From positions 124,001 to 188,000 of the forward strand of contig JARLJI010000260.1 of the NCBI GenBank assembly GCA_031291295.1: 64,000 bases of DNA. Reading direction: 5' to 3'. This document shows positions 1-7,663 of the stretch, piece by piece. The notes under the pieces are model-generated. The model searched no databases and was not told the DNA's origin. It saw nothing but the letters and a program-made list of their open reading frames with translations. The DNA comes from Rhodoferax sp. (GTDB lineage: Bacteria; Pseudomonadota; Gammaproteobacteria; Burkholderiales; Burkholderiaceae_C). The translations under genes were made by a program, and so were the position numbers. Within the stretch, counting starts at the first letter, position 1; every line of letters begins with the position of its first letter.

Positions 1-873
1 ATGGTCGGCCCGCTGCTGATCAACCACGGCAACGAGGCGCAGCGCGCCTACTACCTGCCCAAGATCATTGCCGGTGAACACATCTGGTGCCAGGGTTATT
101 CGGAACCCAATTCGGGCTCCGACCTGGCCAGCCTGCGCACCGAAGCGGTGGTCGACGGCGACGACTTCATCGTCAACGGACAAAAGACCTGGACCACGCT
201 GGCGCAGGACGCCACCCACATCTTCCTGCTGGTGCGTACCGACAAATCAGCCAAGAAGCAGGAGGGCATCAGCTTCCTGCTGGCCGACATGAAAACGCCG
301 GGCATCACGGTGCGCCCCATCCGCAACATCGCGGGCAGCGAAGACTTCTGCGAGGTCTTCCTGGAAAACGTGCGCGTGCCGCGCACCAGCATCGTCGGCG
401 AACTCAACAAGGGCTGGACCATCGCCAAGGCGCTGCTCGGCTTTGAGCGCATCTTCCTGGGCAGCCCCAAGCAAAGCCAGTACGCGCTGGCGCGCGTGCA
501 GGAAGCGGCGCAGCGGCTCGACCTGTTCGAAGACACCGGTTTTGTCGACCGCTACACCAAACTGGCGCTGGACGTGGCCGACCTGGGCGCGCTCTATGGC
601 CGATTCATCGAGCAGGTCAAACGCGGCGAAACGCTCGGCCCCGATGTCTCCATGCTCAAGCTGTTCGCCACCGAAACCTATTCGCGCCTGGCCGACCTGC
701 TGGTGGACGTGGTCGGCGCCAGCGGCGCCCTGCCCGGCCCCATCGCCCTGCCCGGCGGCAAGACCGATGCACTGACCACCTTCTACAACGCGCGCCCGGC
801 CACCATCTATGGCGGCAGCAACGAAGTGCAGCGCAACATCCTGGCCGCCAGCGTGCTGAAGTTGCCGTCATGA
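1..873 (+). CDS. Acyl-CoA dehydrogenase, 5'-truncated by window edge
   Basis: FAD-dependent alpha,beta-desaturation of an acyl-CoA, with electrons passed to ETF. The 290 visible residues cover the middle and C-terminal domains; family members have about 380-400 residues, so roughly 100 N-terminal residues lie outside the window and the ATG at position 1 is probably internal. Visible marks are the FAD/substrate segment GYSEPNSGSDLAS (about residue 33) and the C-terminal IYGGSNEVQRNILA. The MCAD-type catalytic Glu position (YEGT) is Gly here, but GFERIFLG carries a Glu where isovaleryl-CoA-dehydrogenase-type enzymes place their base. The stop overlaps the DUF35 start by 4 nt, so it heads the visible part of a translationally coupled operon. 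Substrate unknown. Confidence 0.9.
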   Translation: MVGPLLINHGNEAQRAYYLPKIIAGEHIWCQGYSEPNSGSDLASLRTEAVVDGDDFIVNGQKTWTTLAQDATHIFLLVRTDKSAKKQEGISFLLADMKTPGITVRPIRNIAGSEDFCEVFLENVRVPRTSIVGELNKGWTIAKALLGFERIFLGSPKQSQYALARVQEAAQRLDLFEDTGFVDRYTKLALDVADLGALYGRFIEQVKRGETLGPDVSMLKLFATETYSRLADLLVDVVGASGALPGPIALPGGKTDALTTFYNARPATIYGGSNEVQRNILAASVLKLPS

Positions 874-1277
874 GCGCATCAGGCTATCCGGTCTTTGACG
901 GCCCCGGCCCGGACGCGCAGTTTGCGCAGGCGCTGGCGCAGGGTCGCTTTCAGATTCAGCATTGCAGCGCCTGCGGTCAGCATGTGTTTTACCCGCGCGC
1001 GCTGTGTACCCATTGCGGCTCGGCCCAGCTCGAATGGGTGGCGCCCAGCGGGGCCGGTAGCGTCTATTCCAGCACCACGGTGCGCCGCAAGCCGCAAGCC
1101 GGTGGCGACTACAACGTCGCGCTGGTGGACCTGGCCGAAGGGCCGCGGCTGATGTCGCGCATCGACGGCATTGCACCCGACCAGGTGCGCATCGGCATGC
1201 GCGTACAGGCGCGCGTGATCGACGATCCAGCCAAAGGCAAGCTGCTGGTCTTCATGCCCGAGGGGTCCACACCATGA
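870..1277 (+). CDS. DUF35 Zn-ribbon/OB-fold acyl-CoA-binding protein
   Basis: A 135-residue protein with an N-terminal rubredoxin-like zinc ribbon (CSAC at about residues 28-31 and CTHC at about 43-46) followed by an OB-fold segment, the DUF35 architecture. In characterised systems such proteins are obligate partners of thiolase-fold enzymes (BbsA with BbsB in benzylsuccinate degradation; the DUF35 part of ChsH2 with the aldolase Ltp2 in steroid side-chain loss). Its stop overlaps the start of the thiolase-fold gene by 4 nt, which supports a two-subunit complex. It is paralogous to the DUF35 gene at 40307-40738, also paired with a thiolase. Confidence 0.9.
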   Translation: MSASGYPVFDGPGPDAQFAQALAQGRFQIQHCSACGQHVFYPRALCTHCGSAQLEWVAPSGAGSVYSSTTVRRKPQAGGDYNVALVDLAEGPRLMSRIDGIAPDQVRIGMRVQARVIDDPAKGKLLVFMPEGSTP

Positions 1278-2431
1278 GCGTCACCTCTCCATTGCGCGGC
1301 GTGGCCGCCATCGTCGGCGCCAGCCTGGGCGGCGTACCCATGGCGCCGGGACGCAGCGCGCTCGAAATCCTGAGCGAAGCGGTGCATGGCGCGCTGGCCG
1401 ACGCCGGCCTGAAGCTGTCCGATGTCGATGGCCTGTTCACCGGCTCGTCCTATCACTTCCTGGCCGGCCTGTCGGTGGCGGAATACCTGGGCATCCACCC
1501 CCAGTTCTGCGAAGCCACCATGGTAGGTGGCTCGTCCTACGTCGGCCACCTGCTCACTGCGGCCATGGCCCTGCACACCGGCCAGTGCGAAGTGGCGCTG
1601 ATCTGCTACGGCAGCAACCAGGGCTCCGGCTTTGGCAAGCTCAAGTCGATGGCCGAAACGCCCTTGTACGAAGCGCCCTACGAGCCGCGCTACCCGATCT
1701 CCAGCTACGCCCTGGCGGCAGCGCGCCACATGCACCAGTACGGCACCACGCGCGAAGACCTGGCGCACATCGCGGTGGCGGCGCGCCAGTGGGCGCAACT
1801 CAATCCGCTGGCCTACGCACGCGATCCGCTCAGCATCGAGCAGGTGCTGGCTTCGCGTCTGGTGAGCGACCCGCTCTCGGTGCTCGATTGCTGCCTGGTC
1901 ACCGACGGCGGCGGCGCCCTGGTGCTGGTGCGCAGCGATCGGGCGAAAGACTTTCCCAAGCCGCCGGTCTACGTGCTGGGCGCGGCCGCGGCCACCTGGC
2001 ACCGCCAGATCGGCTCCATGCCCGACCTGACGGTCACCGCCGCTGCCGAGTCGGGGCCGCGCGCCTTCGCCATGGCCGGACTGGCACCGAAGGACGTGGA
2101 CGTGCTGGAACTGTACGACGCCTTCACCATCAACACGCTGCTGTTCCTCGAAGACCTGGGCTTTTGCGCCAAGGGCGAAGGCGGCGCTTTTGTGCGCAAC
2201 GGGCGCATCGCGCCGGGCGGCGTGTTGCCGGTCAATACCAATGGTGGTGGCCTGTCGTGCTGCCACCCCGGCATGTACGGCATGTTCCTGCTGATCGAGG
2301 CGGTGCAGCAATTGCGTGCCGAGGCCGGCGCGCGCCAGGTGCCGAATGCGGAGATCGCCCTGTGCCATGGCAACGGCGGCGTTCTCTCAAGCCAGGTGAC
2401 GGCCCTGCTGGGCACGGCCGCCACCGTCTGA
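1274..2431 (+). CDS. Thiolase-fold protein (SCP2/Ltp2-like), DUF35 partner
   Basis: A 385-residue thiolase-superfamily protein that would cleave or form a C-C bond on a CoA thioester. The fold is recognisable from the Asn-containing segment NTNGGGLSCCHPGMYG (about residue 318) and the C-terminal CHGNGGVLSSQ. Where classical thiolases have the nucleophilic Cys, this protein reads VGGSSYVGH (about residues 84-92), with Ser in place of Cys. That substitution is known from thiolase-like aldolases such as Ltp2, so a retro-aldol or other non-thiolytic activity is possible. Coupled upstream to DUF35; the next gene follows after 29 nt with an AGGAG ribosome site. The paralogue is at 40735-41937. Confidence 0.88.
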   Translation: MSVTSPLRGVAAIVGASLGGVPMAPGRSALEILSEAVHGALADAGLKLSDVDGLFTGSSYHFLAGLSVAEYLGIHPQFCEATMVGGSSYVGHLLTAAMALHTGQCEVALICYGSNQGSGFGKLKSMAETPLYEAPYEPRYPISSYALAAARHMHQYGTTREDLAHIAVAARQWAQLNPLAYARDPLSIEQVLASRLVSDPLSVLDCCLVTDGGGALVLVRSDRAKDFPKPPVYVLGAAAATWHRQIGSMPDLTVTAAAESGPRAFAMAGLAPKDVDVLELYDAFTINTLLFLEDLGFCAKGEGGAFVRNGRIAPGGVLPVNTNGGGLSCCHPGMYGMFLLIEAVQQLRAEAGARQVPNAEIALCHGNGGVLSSQVTALLGTAATV

Positions 2432-2460
2432 TTTTTTTACTTAACTAACAGGAGTCATTC

Positions 2461-3381
2461 ATGAACAAAGGCATCATGCTGCAAGACAAGGTGGCCGTGG
2501 TCACCGGTGCAGGCCGGGGCATCGGCCGCGACATCGCACTGATGATGGCGGCGCAAGGCGCCAAGGTGGTGGTCAACGACATCGGCGCCTCGGTCGGCGG
2601 CGAAGGCAGCGACGCCAGCCCCGGCCAGCAGGTGGTCAACGAGATCAAGGCTGCTGGCGGCCAGGCCGTTCTCAGCACCGACAGCGTCTCGACCTGGCCC
2701 ACGGCCAACCGCATCATCGAGTGCGCGGCCGACACCTTCGGCCGCATCGACATCGTCGTCAACAATGCCGGCATTCTGCGCGACCGGCTGTTCTTCAACA
2801 TGTCGCCCGAGGAGTGGAGCGCCGTGATCGACGTGCACCTCAACGGCAGCTTCTTCACCTCGCGCGCCGCCGCCCCGCACTTCAAGACACAAAAATCGGG
2901 CGCCTACGTGCACATGACCTCCACCTCGGGCCTGATCGGCAACCTGGGCCAGGCCAACTATGCCGCCGCCAAGCTGGGCGTCGTGGCCATGTCACGCCAC
3001 ATCGCCGGCGACATGCAGCGCTACAACGTGCGCTCCAACTGCATCTCGCCGTTCGCCTGGAGCCGCATGATCGGCGCGATCCCGACCGACACCCCCGAGC
3101 AGCAGGCGCGCGTGGAAAAACTGAAAAAACTCGGCACCGAACAGATTGCGCCGATGGCCACCTTCCTGGCCAGCGATGCCGCGGCCGACGTCACGGCCCA
3201 GATCTTCGCCGTGCGCGGCAACGAGATTTTCCTGATGAGCCAGTCGCGCCCGATCCGCGGCATGCACACCGCCGAGGGCTGGACGCCCGAGACCATCGCC
3301 GAGCGCGTGCTGCCCGCGATGAAGCAAAACTTCTATCCGCTGGAGAGCTCGAACATCGTGTTCTCCTGGGACCCGGTCTAA
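2461..3381 (+). CDS. (3R)-hydroxyacyl-CoA dehydrogenase, MFE-2 type SDR
   Basis: A 306-residue short-chain dehydrogenase with cofactor motif TGAGRGIG (about residues 15-22), NNAG (about 101-104) and the catalytic pair YAAAK. The insertion after the second strand (NDIGASVGGEGSDAS) and the long C-terminal extension are characteristic of the dehydrogenase domain of peroxisomal multifunctional enzyme type 2 (HSD17B4-like), which oxidises (3R)-hydroxyacyl-CoA. ATG follows AGGAG with good spacing. The next gene encodes the matching hydratase-2 domain, so the pair looks like a split MFE-2. It would perform the dehydrogenation step of branched-chain or side-chain beta-oxidation. Confidence 0.88.
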   Translation: MNKGIMLQDKVAVVTGAGRGIGRDIALMMAAQGAKVVVNDIGASVGGEGSDASPGQQVVNEIKAAGGQAVLSTDSVSTWPTANRIIECAADTFGRIDIVVNNAGILRDRLFFNMSPEEWSAVIDVHLNGSFFTSRAAAPHFKTQKSGAYVHMTSTSGLIGNLGQANYAAAKLGVVAMSRHIAGDMQRYNVRSNCISPFAWSRMIGAIPTDTPEQQARVEKLKKLGTEQIAPMATFLASDAAADVTAQIFAVRGNEIFLMSQSRPIRGMHTAEGWTPETIAERVLPAMKQNFYPLESSNIVFSWDPV

Positions 3382-3395
3382 AGCTGCGCAACACC

Positions 3396-4253
3396 ATGGC
3401 AATCAATTACGACCAACTGATGGCCTGGCCGTTCGAGGACGTGCACCATCGCTACACGCAGCAGGGCACCATGCTCTATGCGCTGGGCGTCGGCCTGGGC
3501 ACCGACCCGACCAACGAGACCGAGCTGCGCTTCGTCTACGAGAAAAACCTGCTGGCGCTGCCGACGCTGCCGGTGGTGCTGGGCTACCCCGGCATGTGGC
3601 TCAAGGACCCGGCCACCGGCGTCGACTGGGTGCGGCTGGTGCATGGCGAGCAGGGTCTGCGCCTGCACCGCCCCGTGCCACCCGAGGGCGAGGTGATCGG
3701 GCGCACGCGGGTGAGCAACATCATCGACAAAGGGCCGGGCAAGGGCGCGCTGATCTACACCGAGCGCACGGTGCTGGATGCCGCCAGCGGCGAGTTGCTG
3801 GCGACGCTGACCTCGACCACCTTCTGCCGCGCCGACGGCGGCTTTGGCGGCCCGACCGGCCCGGTCAAAACCGTGCATGAACTTCCCACGCGCGCGGCTG
3901 ACCACAGTGTCGATTTCGCCACCCAGCCGCGCGCCGCGCTGATCTACCGGCTCTCGGGCGACTACAACCCGCTGCATGCCGAACCCGCGGTGGCAAGCGC
4001 CGCCGGCTTCAAGCGGCCCATCCTGCACGGCCTGGCCACCTACGGTATCGCGGGCTGGGCCGTCGTCAAGCAGGTGTGCGGCGGCGACCCGGCCGCCATG
4101 CAATCGCTTGACGTGCGCTTCTCGTCACCGGTTTATCCCGGCGAGACGATACGCACCGAGCTTTGGGTCGACGGCAAGGTCGTGTCGTTTCGCGCCCGCG
4201 CCGTCGAACGCGACATCCTCGTGCTGAACAACGGACGCGCCGAGCTGCGCTGA
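3396..4253 (+). CDS. (R)-specific enoyl-CoA hydratase 2 (MaoC/HDE family)
   Basis: A 285-residue double-hotdog MaoC hydratase. The C-terminal hotdog carries the hydratase-2 signature YRLSGDYNPLHAEP, with the Asp/His catalytic dyad, followed by GFKRPILHGLATYG. The N-terminal half is the degenerate hotdog typical of eukaryote-like hydratase 2. The ATG at 3396 is chosen because homology starts there (MAINYDQLMAWPF); the reading frame remains open upstream inside the SDR gene but that is only a shadow. It lies 14 nt after the MFE-2-type dehydrogenase and would supply its (3R)-hydroxyacyl-CoA substrate. Confidence 0.88.
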   Translation: MAINYDQLMAWPFEDVHHRYTQQGTMLYALGVGLGTDPTNETELRFVYEKNLLALPTLPVVLGYPGMWLKDPATGVDWVRLVHGEQGLRLHRPVPPEGEVIGRTRVSNIIDKGPGKGALIYTERTVLDAASGELLATLTSTTFCRADGGFGGPTGPVKTVHELPTRAADHSVDFATQPRAALIYRLSGDYNPLHAEPAVASAAGFKRPILHGLATYGIAGWAVVKQVCGGDPAAMQSLDVRFSSPVYPGETIRTELWVDGKVVSFRARAVERDILVLNNGRAELR

Positions 4254-4265
4254 CCGTCCATTGCC

Positions 4266-4288
4266 TTTCATTTTCATTTTCATTTTCT
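4266..4288 (+). repeat. Short TTTTCA tandem repeat in leader of crotonase gene
   Basis: About four consecutive TTTTCA-type hexamers (the last ends TTTTCT) lie in the 56-nt gap between the hydratase and crotonase genes, immediately ahead of the AAGGAG ribosome site at about 4297-4302. The tract is strikingly AT-rich against its GC-rich surroundings. It could enhance translation as an unstructured leader or vary in copy number by slippage. Confidence 0.6.
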
Positions 4289-4309
4289 ATTTTTTCAAGG
4301 AGCCTCAAG

Positions 4310-5113
4310 ATGAACTACGCTGACTTTCAATTCCTCAAGTTCGACAACAAACCCAATGGCGTGCTGCTGATCACCATCAACCGCCCCGAGGTGATGAACG
4401 CCACCAATGCCCGCCTGCATTGGGAGCTGACCAAGGTCTGGGGCGTCGTCAACGACGATCCCAAGACCAAAGTTGCCGTCATTACCGGCGCTGGCGATCA
4501 GGCCTTTTCGGCCGGCGGCGATCTGGAGTGGGTTGCCAACATGGTCGGCAACCCCAAGGAAATTGCCAACACCATGACCGAGGCTTCGGACGTGGTCTAC
4601 AACATGATGGCTTGTGACAAGCCCATCATCTCGGCCATCAATGGCGTGGCCGTGGGTGCCGGTCTGGCGGTGGCTTTCCTGGCCGATATCAGCATCATGG
4701 CCGAAGAGGCCAAAGTCACCGACGGCCACGTCAAGATCGGTGTGGCCGCTGGCGACCACGCTGCCATCTGCTGGCCACTGCTGTGCGGCATGGCCAAGGC
4801 CAAGTACTACCTGATGACCGCCGATTTCGTCACCGGCAAGGAAGCCGAGCGCATTGGCCTGGTCAGCCTGTGCGTACCGCGCGCCGAGCTGATGGACAAG
4901 GCGATGGCGGTGGCCAATAAGCTGGCCAACGGCAGCCAGCAGGCGATCCGCTTCACCAAGCGCTCGTTGAACGGCTGGATGAACATGGCGCGCCCGATCT
5001 TCGAGAGCTCACTGGCCATGGAAATGCTGTGCTTCCTGGGTGAAGATGCCAAGGAGGGCGTGGCCTCGGTGCGTGAAAAACGCGCACCCAAGTTTCCCTC
5101 CGCCCAACAGTAA
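4310..5113 (+). CDS. Enoyl-CoA hydratase/isomerase family protein (crotonase)
   Basis: A 267-residue crotonase-fold protein. The oxyanion-hole segments are [11 protein letters not shown] (about residues 64-74) and [17 protein letters not shown]. The region that normally carries the two catalytic glutamates of hydratases reads [17 protein letters not shown], lacking the usual PE and GG-flanked Glu, so simple hydration is not certain; an isomerase, hydrolase or lyase of the superfamily is possible. ATG 4310 has a strong AAGGAG site 8-12 nt upstream; the open frame further upstream is a shadow of the hydratase gene. The acyl-CoA dehydrogenase gene follows after 14 nt. Confidence 0.85.
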   Translation: MNYADFQFLKFDNKPNGVLLITINRPEVMNATNARLHWELTKVWGVVNDDPKTKVAVITGAGDQAFSAGGDLEWVANMVGNPKEIANTMTEASDVVYNMMACDKPIISAINGVAVGAGLAVAFLADISIMAEEAKVTDGHVKIGVAAGDHAAICWPLLCGMAKAKYYLMTADFVTGKEAERIGLVSLCVPRAELMDKAMAVANKLANGSQQAIRFTKRSLNGWMNMARPIFESSLAMEMLCFLGEDAKEGVASVREKRAPKFPSAQQ

Positions 5114-5127
5114 AGAAAGGAACCCCC

Positions 5128-6294
5128 ATGGATTTCAACCTGACCCAGGAACAACGGATGATCTACGAGTACGGCGACCGTATCTCGAAGCAGTTCGACC
5201 ACAACTACTGGAGAGGCTACGCCGAGAAAAACCAACCACCGGCCGAGCTGTATAAGCAGATCACTAACGATGGTTTTCTCGGCATCATGGTGCCCGAGGC
5301 CTACGGCGGTGCGGGTCAAGGCATGACCGAGATGCTACTGTTCATGGAGGGATTGGCCAACAACGGCATTCCACTGCTGAACCTGGTGGTCGGACCGACT
5401 ATGACCATGGGCCTGCTGGCCAAACACGCCAGCGAGGACATGAAGCGCCGCTTTCTGCCGGGCGGCTGCGCCGGCGAGATCAAGTTCTGCTTCGCCATCA
5501 CCGAACCGAACGCCGGTTCCAACTCGATCGAGATCACCAGCATCGCCAAACCCGACGGCAAGGGCGGCTTCCGGCTCAACGGCCAGAAGGTCTTCATCAC
5601 CGATGCCAACTGTGCCGACTACGCCATGGTCGTGACGCGCACTACACCGCGCGCGGACGTGAAGAAGAAGACTGACGGCTTCACGATCTTCATGGTCGAC
5701 ATGAAAAAGAAAGGCATCAGCAAGACGCTGATTCCGGTCGCCTTCCCGGTGCCCGAAACGCAGTGGCAGGTGTTCTTCGACGATGTCGCCTTGGCCGAGG
5801 CCGACGTACTGGGTGAGGTCGGCAAGGGTTTCAACATCCTGTTCGACACACTCAACCCCGAGCGCATCATCCTGTCGGGCCTGTGCACTGGCGTCGGTCG
5901 CTTTGCACTGAAGAAGGCAGTTGACTACGCCAAAGACCGCAAGGTTTTCAACAACACGCCGATCGGCGCTTACCAGGGCGTGCAGCATCCGCTGGCAATT
6001 GCGCGCAGCGAGATCGAAATGGCTTCGCTGATGGCGCAAAAGGCCGCCTGGGCCTTCGACCAGGGCCTACCCGCCGGCGAATTTGCCAACATGGCCAAGT
6101 ACGCCGCCGCCGAAGCCGGCATTCACGCCGTGGACAGCTCGATCCAGTGCTTTGGCGGCAACGGCTTCACAAAGGAATACGGCATGTACGATCTGTACGG
6201 CTTGGTGCGCCTGCTGCGCACCGCGCCGCTGAACCGTGAAATGGTGCTCAACCACATCGCCGAGCACGTGATGGGCCTGCCGCGCTCGTACTGA
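5128..6294 (+). CDS. Acyl-CoA dehydrogenase
   Basis: A full-length 388-residue acyl-CoA dehydrogenase: N-terminal helical domain, beta domain with FAITEPNAGSNSIEI (about residues 119-133), and C-terminal helical domain ending QCFGGNGFTKEYGM. The usual EGT Glu near the C-terminus is absent; NPERIILSGLC (about residue 250) carries a Glu at the isovaleryl-CoA-dehydrogenase-type position. AAAGGA precedes the ATG. It is followed after 9 nt by the CoA-transferase gene and belongs to the same operon as the enzymes upstream. The substrate is likely branched or cyclic; that is inference. Confidence 0.92.
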   Translation: MDFNLTQEQRMIYEYGDRISKQFDHNYWRGYAEKNQPPAELYKQITNDGFLGIMVPEAYGGAGQGMTEMLLFMEGLANNGIPLLNLVVGPTMTMGLLAKHASEDMKRRFLPGGCAGEIKFCFAITEPNAGSNSIEITSIAKPDGKGGFRLNGQKVFITDANCADYAMVVTRTTPRADVKKKTDGFTIFMVDMKKKGISKTLIPVAFPVPETQWQVFFDDVALAEADVLGEVGKGFNILFDTLNPERIILSGLCTGVGRFALKKAVDYAKDRKVFNNTPIGAYQGVQHPLAIARSEIEMASLMAQKAAWAFDQGLPAGEFANMAKYAAAEAGIHAVDSSIQCFGGNGFTKEYGMYDLYGLVRLLRTAPLNREMVLNHIAEHVMGLPRSY

Positions 6295-6303
6295 CAGGCA
6301 TCC

Positions 6304-7521
6304 ATGAGCGCGAGTTCTCCCCTCCCCGTCTTCGGCGCGCTGGCCGGCCTGAAGGTGATCGACCTGTCGCGCGTGCTTGGCGGGCCGTACTGCGGCCAGA
6401 TCCTGGCAGACCATGGCGCGCACGTCATCAAGGTCGAGCCGCCGGCCGGCGACGAGACCCGCGCCTGGGGCCCGCCCTTTGCCGACGACGGTACCGCCGC
6501 CTACTACAACGGTCTGAACCGCAACAAGCGCGACATTGTGATCGACCTGTCCAAGCCCGAGGGGCGCGAGATTGTGCTCAAAATGCTGGCGGACGCCGAC
6601 GTGCTGATTGAGAATTTCAAGATCGGCACCCTGGAGCGCTGGGGCATCGGCTATGAACAGACGCTGCGTGAACGCTTCCCGCGCCTGATTCACTGCCGTG
6701 TCAGCGGCTTCGGCGCCGATGGGCCGCTGGGCAGCGCACCGGGCTACGACGCGGTGGCGCAGGCACTGGGCGGCTTGATGAGCGTCAACGGTACACCCGA
6801 CACCGGCCCACTACGGGTCGGTGTGCCGGTGGTGGACATCACTACCGGCCTGTCGGCCGTGATCGGCGTGCTGCTGGCGGTGATCGAACGCCAGCGTTCC
6901 GGGCGCGGGCAGTTCGTCGAGGCCACGCTATACGATACGGCCATATCGCTACTGCATCCGCAAAGTGCAAACTGGTTGCAGTCGGGCCAGACACCGAAAC
7001 TTAGCGGCAATGCGCATTCCAACATCGTGCCCTACGACAAGTTTCCGACCCAAACCTGCGAGATATTCCTGGGGATCGGCAACAACGGACAGTGGAAGAA
7101 ACTGTGCGAGTTCCTCAGCCGTCCCGAGATGGCCGATGAGCCACGCTTTGCCACCAACGCCGACCGATTCCGTGAGCGCGACGCGCTGCGCGCCCTGCTG
7201 GAGGCATATCTGCTGCAGGTCGATGGCGAGTGGCTATGCCGCGAGTTGCTGGCCGCCGGCATTCCGGCCGGCGCCGTCAGGGCCATTCCAGACGTGTTGA
7301 CCGATCCCCACACCCTGCATCGGAATATGGTGGTGCAGGTGGAGGGGGTGCCGGGCATCGGTATCCCGGTCAAGCTGTCGCGCACCCCGGGACGGGCCCA
7401 CAGCGCGCCGCCGCGCTTCGGCCAGCACACGCGTGAGCTGCTCCTGGAGCATGGCTACGGCGCTGCCACCATTGACGCCCTGATCGCGCGGGGAAGCATC
7501 GTGCAACACGTTGAAGCATGA
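6304..7521 (+). CDS. CaiB/BaiF family (class III) CoA transferase
   Basis: A 405-residue family III CoA transferase moving CoA between carboxylic acids through an aspartyl-CoA intermediate. The N-terminal GLKVIDLSRVLGGPYCGQ, the KVEPPAGDETR segment and GYDAVAQALGGLMS, which holds the catalytic Asp, are all present. It is the last gene of the first operon. The 142-bp gap that follows contains the operator-like palindrome at 7557-7572. It could activate the substrate acid with an acyl-CoA pathway intermediate, as an alternative to the ATP-dependent ligases elsewhere in the window. Confidence 0.92.
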   Translation: MSASSPLPVFGALAGLKVIDLSRVLGGPYCGQILADHGAHVIKVEPPAGDETRAWGPPFADDGTAAYYNGLNRNKRDIVIDLSKPEGREIVLKMLADADVLIENFKIGTLERWGIGYEQTLRERFPRLIHCRVSGFGADGPLGSAPGYDAVAQALGGLMSVNGTPDTGPLRVGVPVVDITTGLSAVIGVLLAVIERQRSGRGQFVEATLYDTAISLLHPQSANWLQSGQTPKLSGNAHSNIVPYDKFPTQTCEIFLGIGNNGQWKKLCEFLSRPEMADEPRFATNADRFRERDALRALLEAYLLQVDGEWLCRELLAAGIPAGAVRAIPDVLTDPHTLHRNMVVQVEGVPGIGIPVKLSRTPGRAHSAPPRFGQHTRELLLEHGYGAATIDALIARGSIVQHVEA

Positions 7522-7556
7522 ACCACGCCTACTTGAGCAAGGGAAAACCCCTCATA

Positions 7557-7572
7557 CCTAACTAATGTTAGG
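7557..7572. promoter_or_regulatory. Perfect palindrome CCTAAC-N4-GTTAGG, predicted TetR operator
   Basis: CCTAACTAATGTTAGG has two perfect 6-bp half sites around a 4-bp centre, about 90 bp upstream of livG and followed by an AT-rich stretch that could hold the promoter. Nearly identical palindromes occur at 14837-14852 and 21744-21759, and a partial copy lies just before the TetR gene. Assignment to that TetR protein is inference. Confidence 0.6.
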
Positions 7573-7663
7573 CTTTAAAATAAATAATCTTTTATGCAAA
7601 ACAGAAAGTCGGCAAATTGCGCACAAGCAGATGGTCGACCGTGAAATGTCATAGGCACCTTCA

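Noticed and set aside
1109-2368. 419-residue minus-strand open frame
   Set aside because: Antisense to DUF35 and the thiolase-fold gene, which are coupled and supported by motifs.
2437-2452. Possible operator copy CTTAACTAAC before the MFE-2-type SDR
   Set aside because: Only one degenerate half site and it merges with the AGGAG ribosome site inside an operon; not convincing.
2721-3395. Long N-terminal extension of the hydratase-2 reading frame
   Set aside because: The extension overlaps the SDR in another frame and is low-complexity Arg/His-rich; homology starts at 3396.
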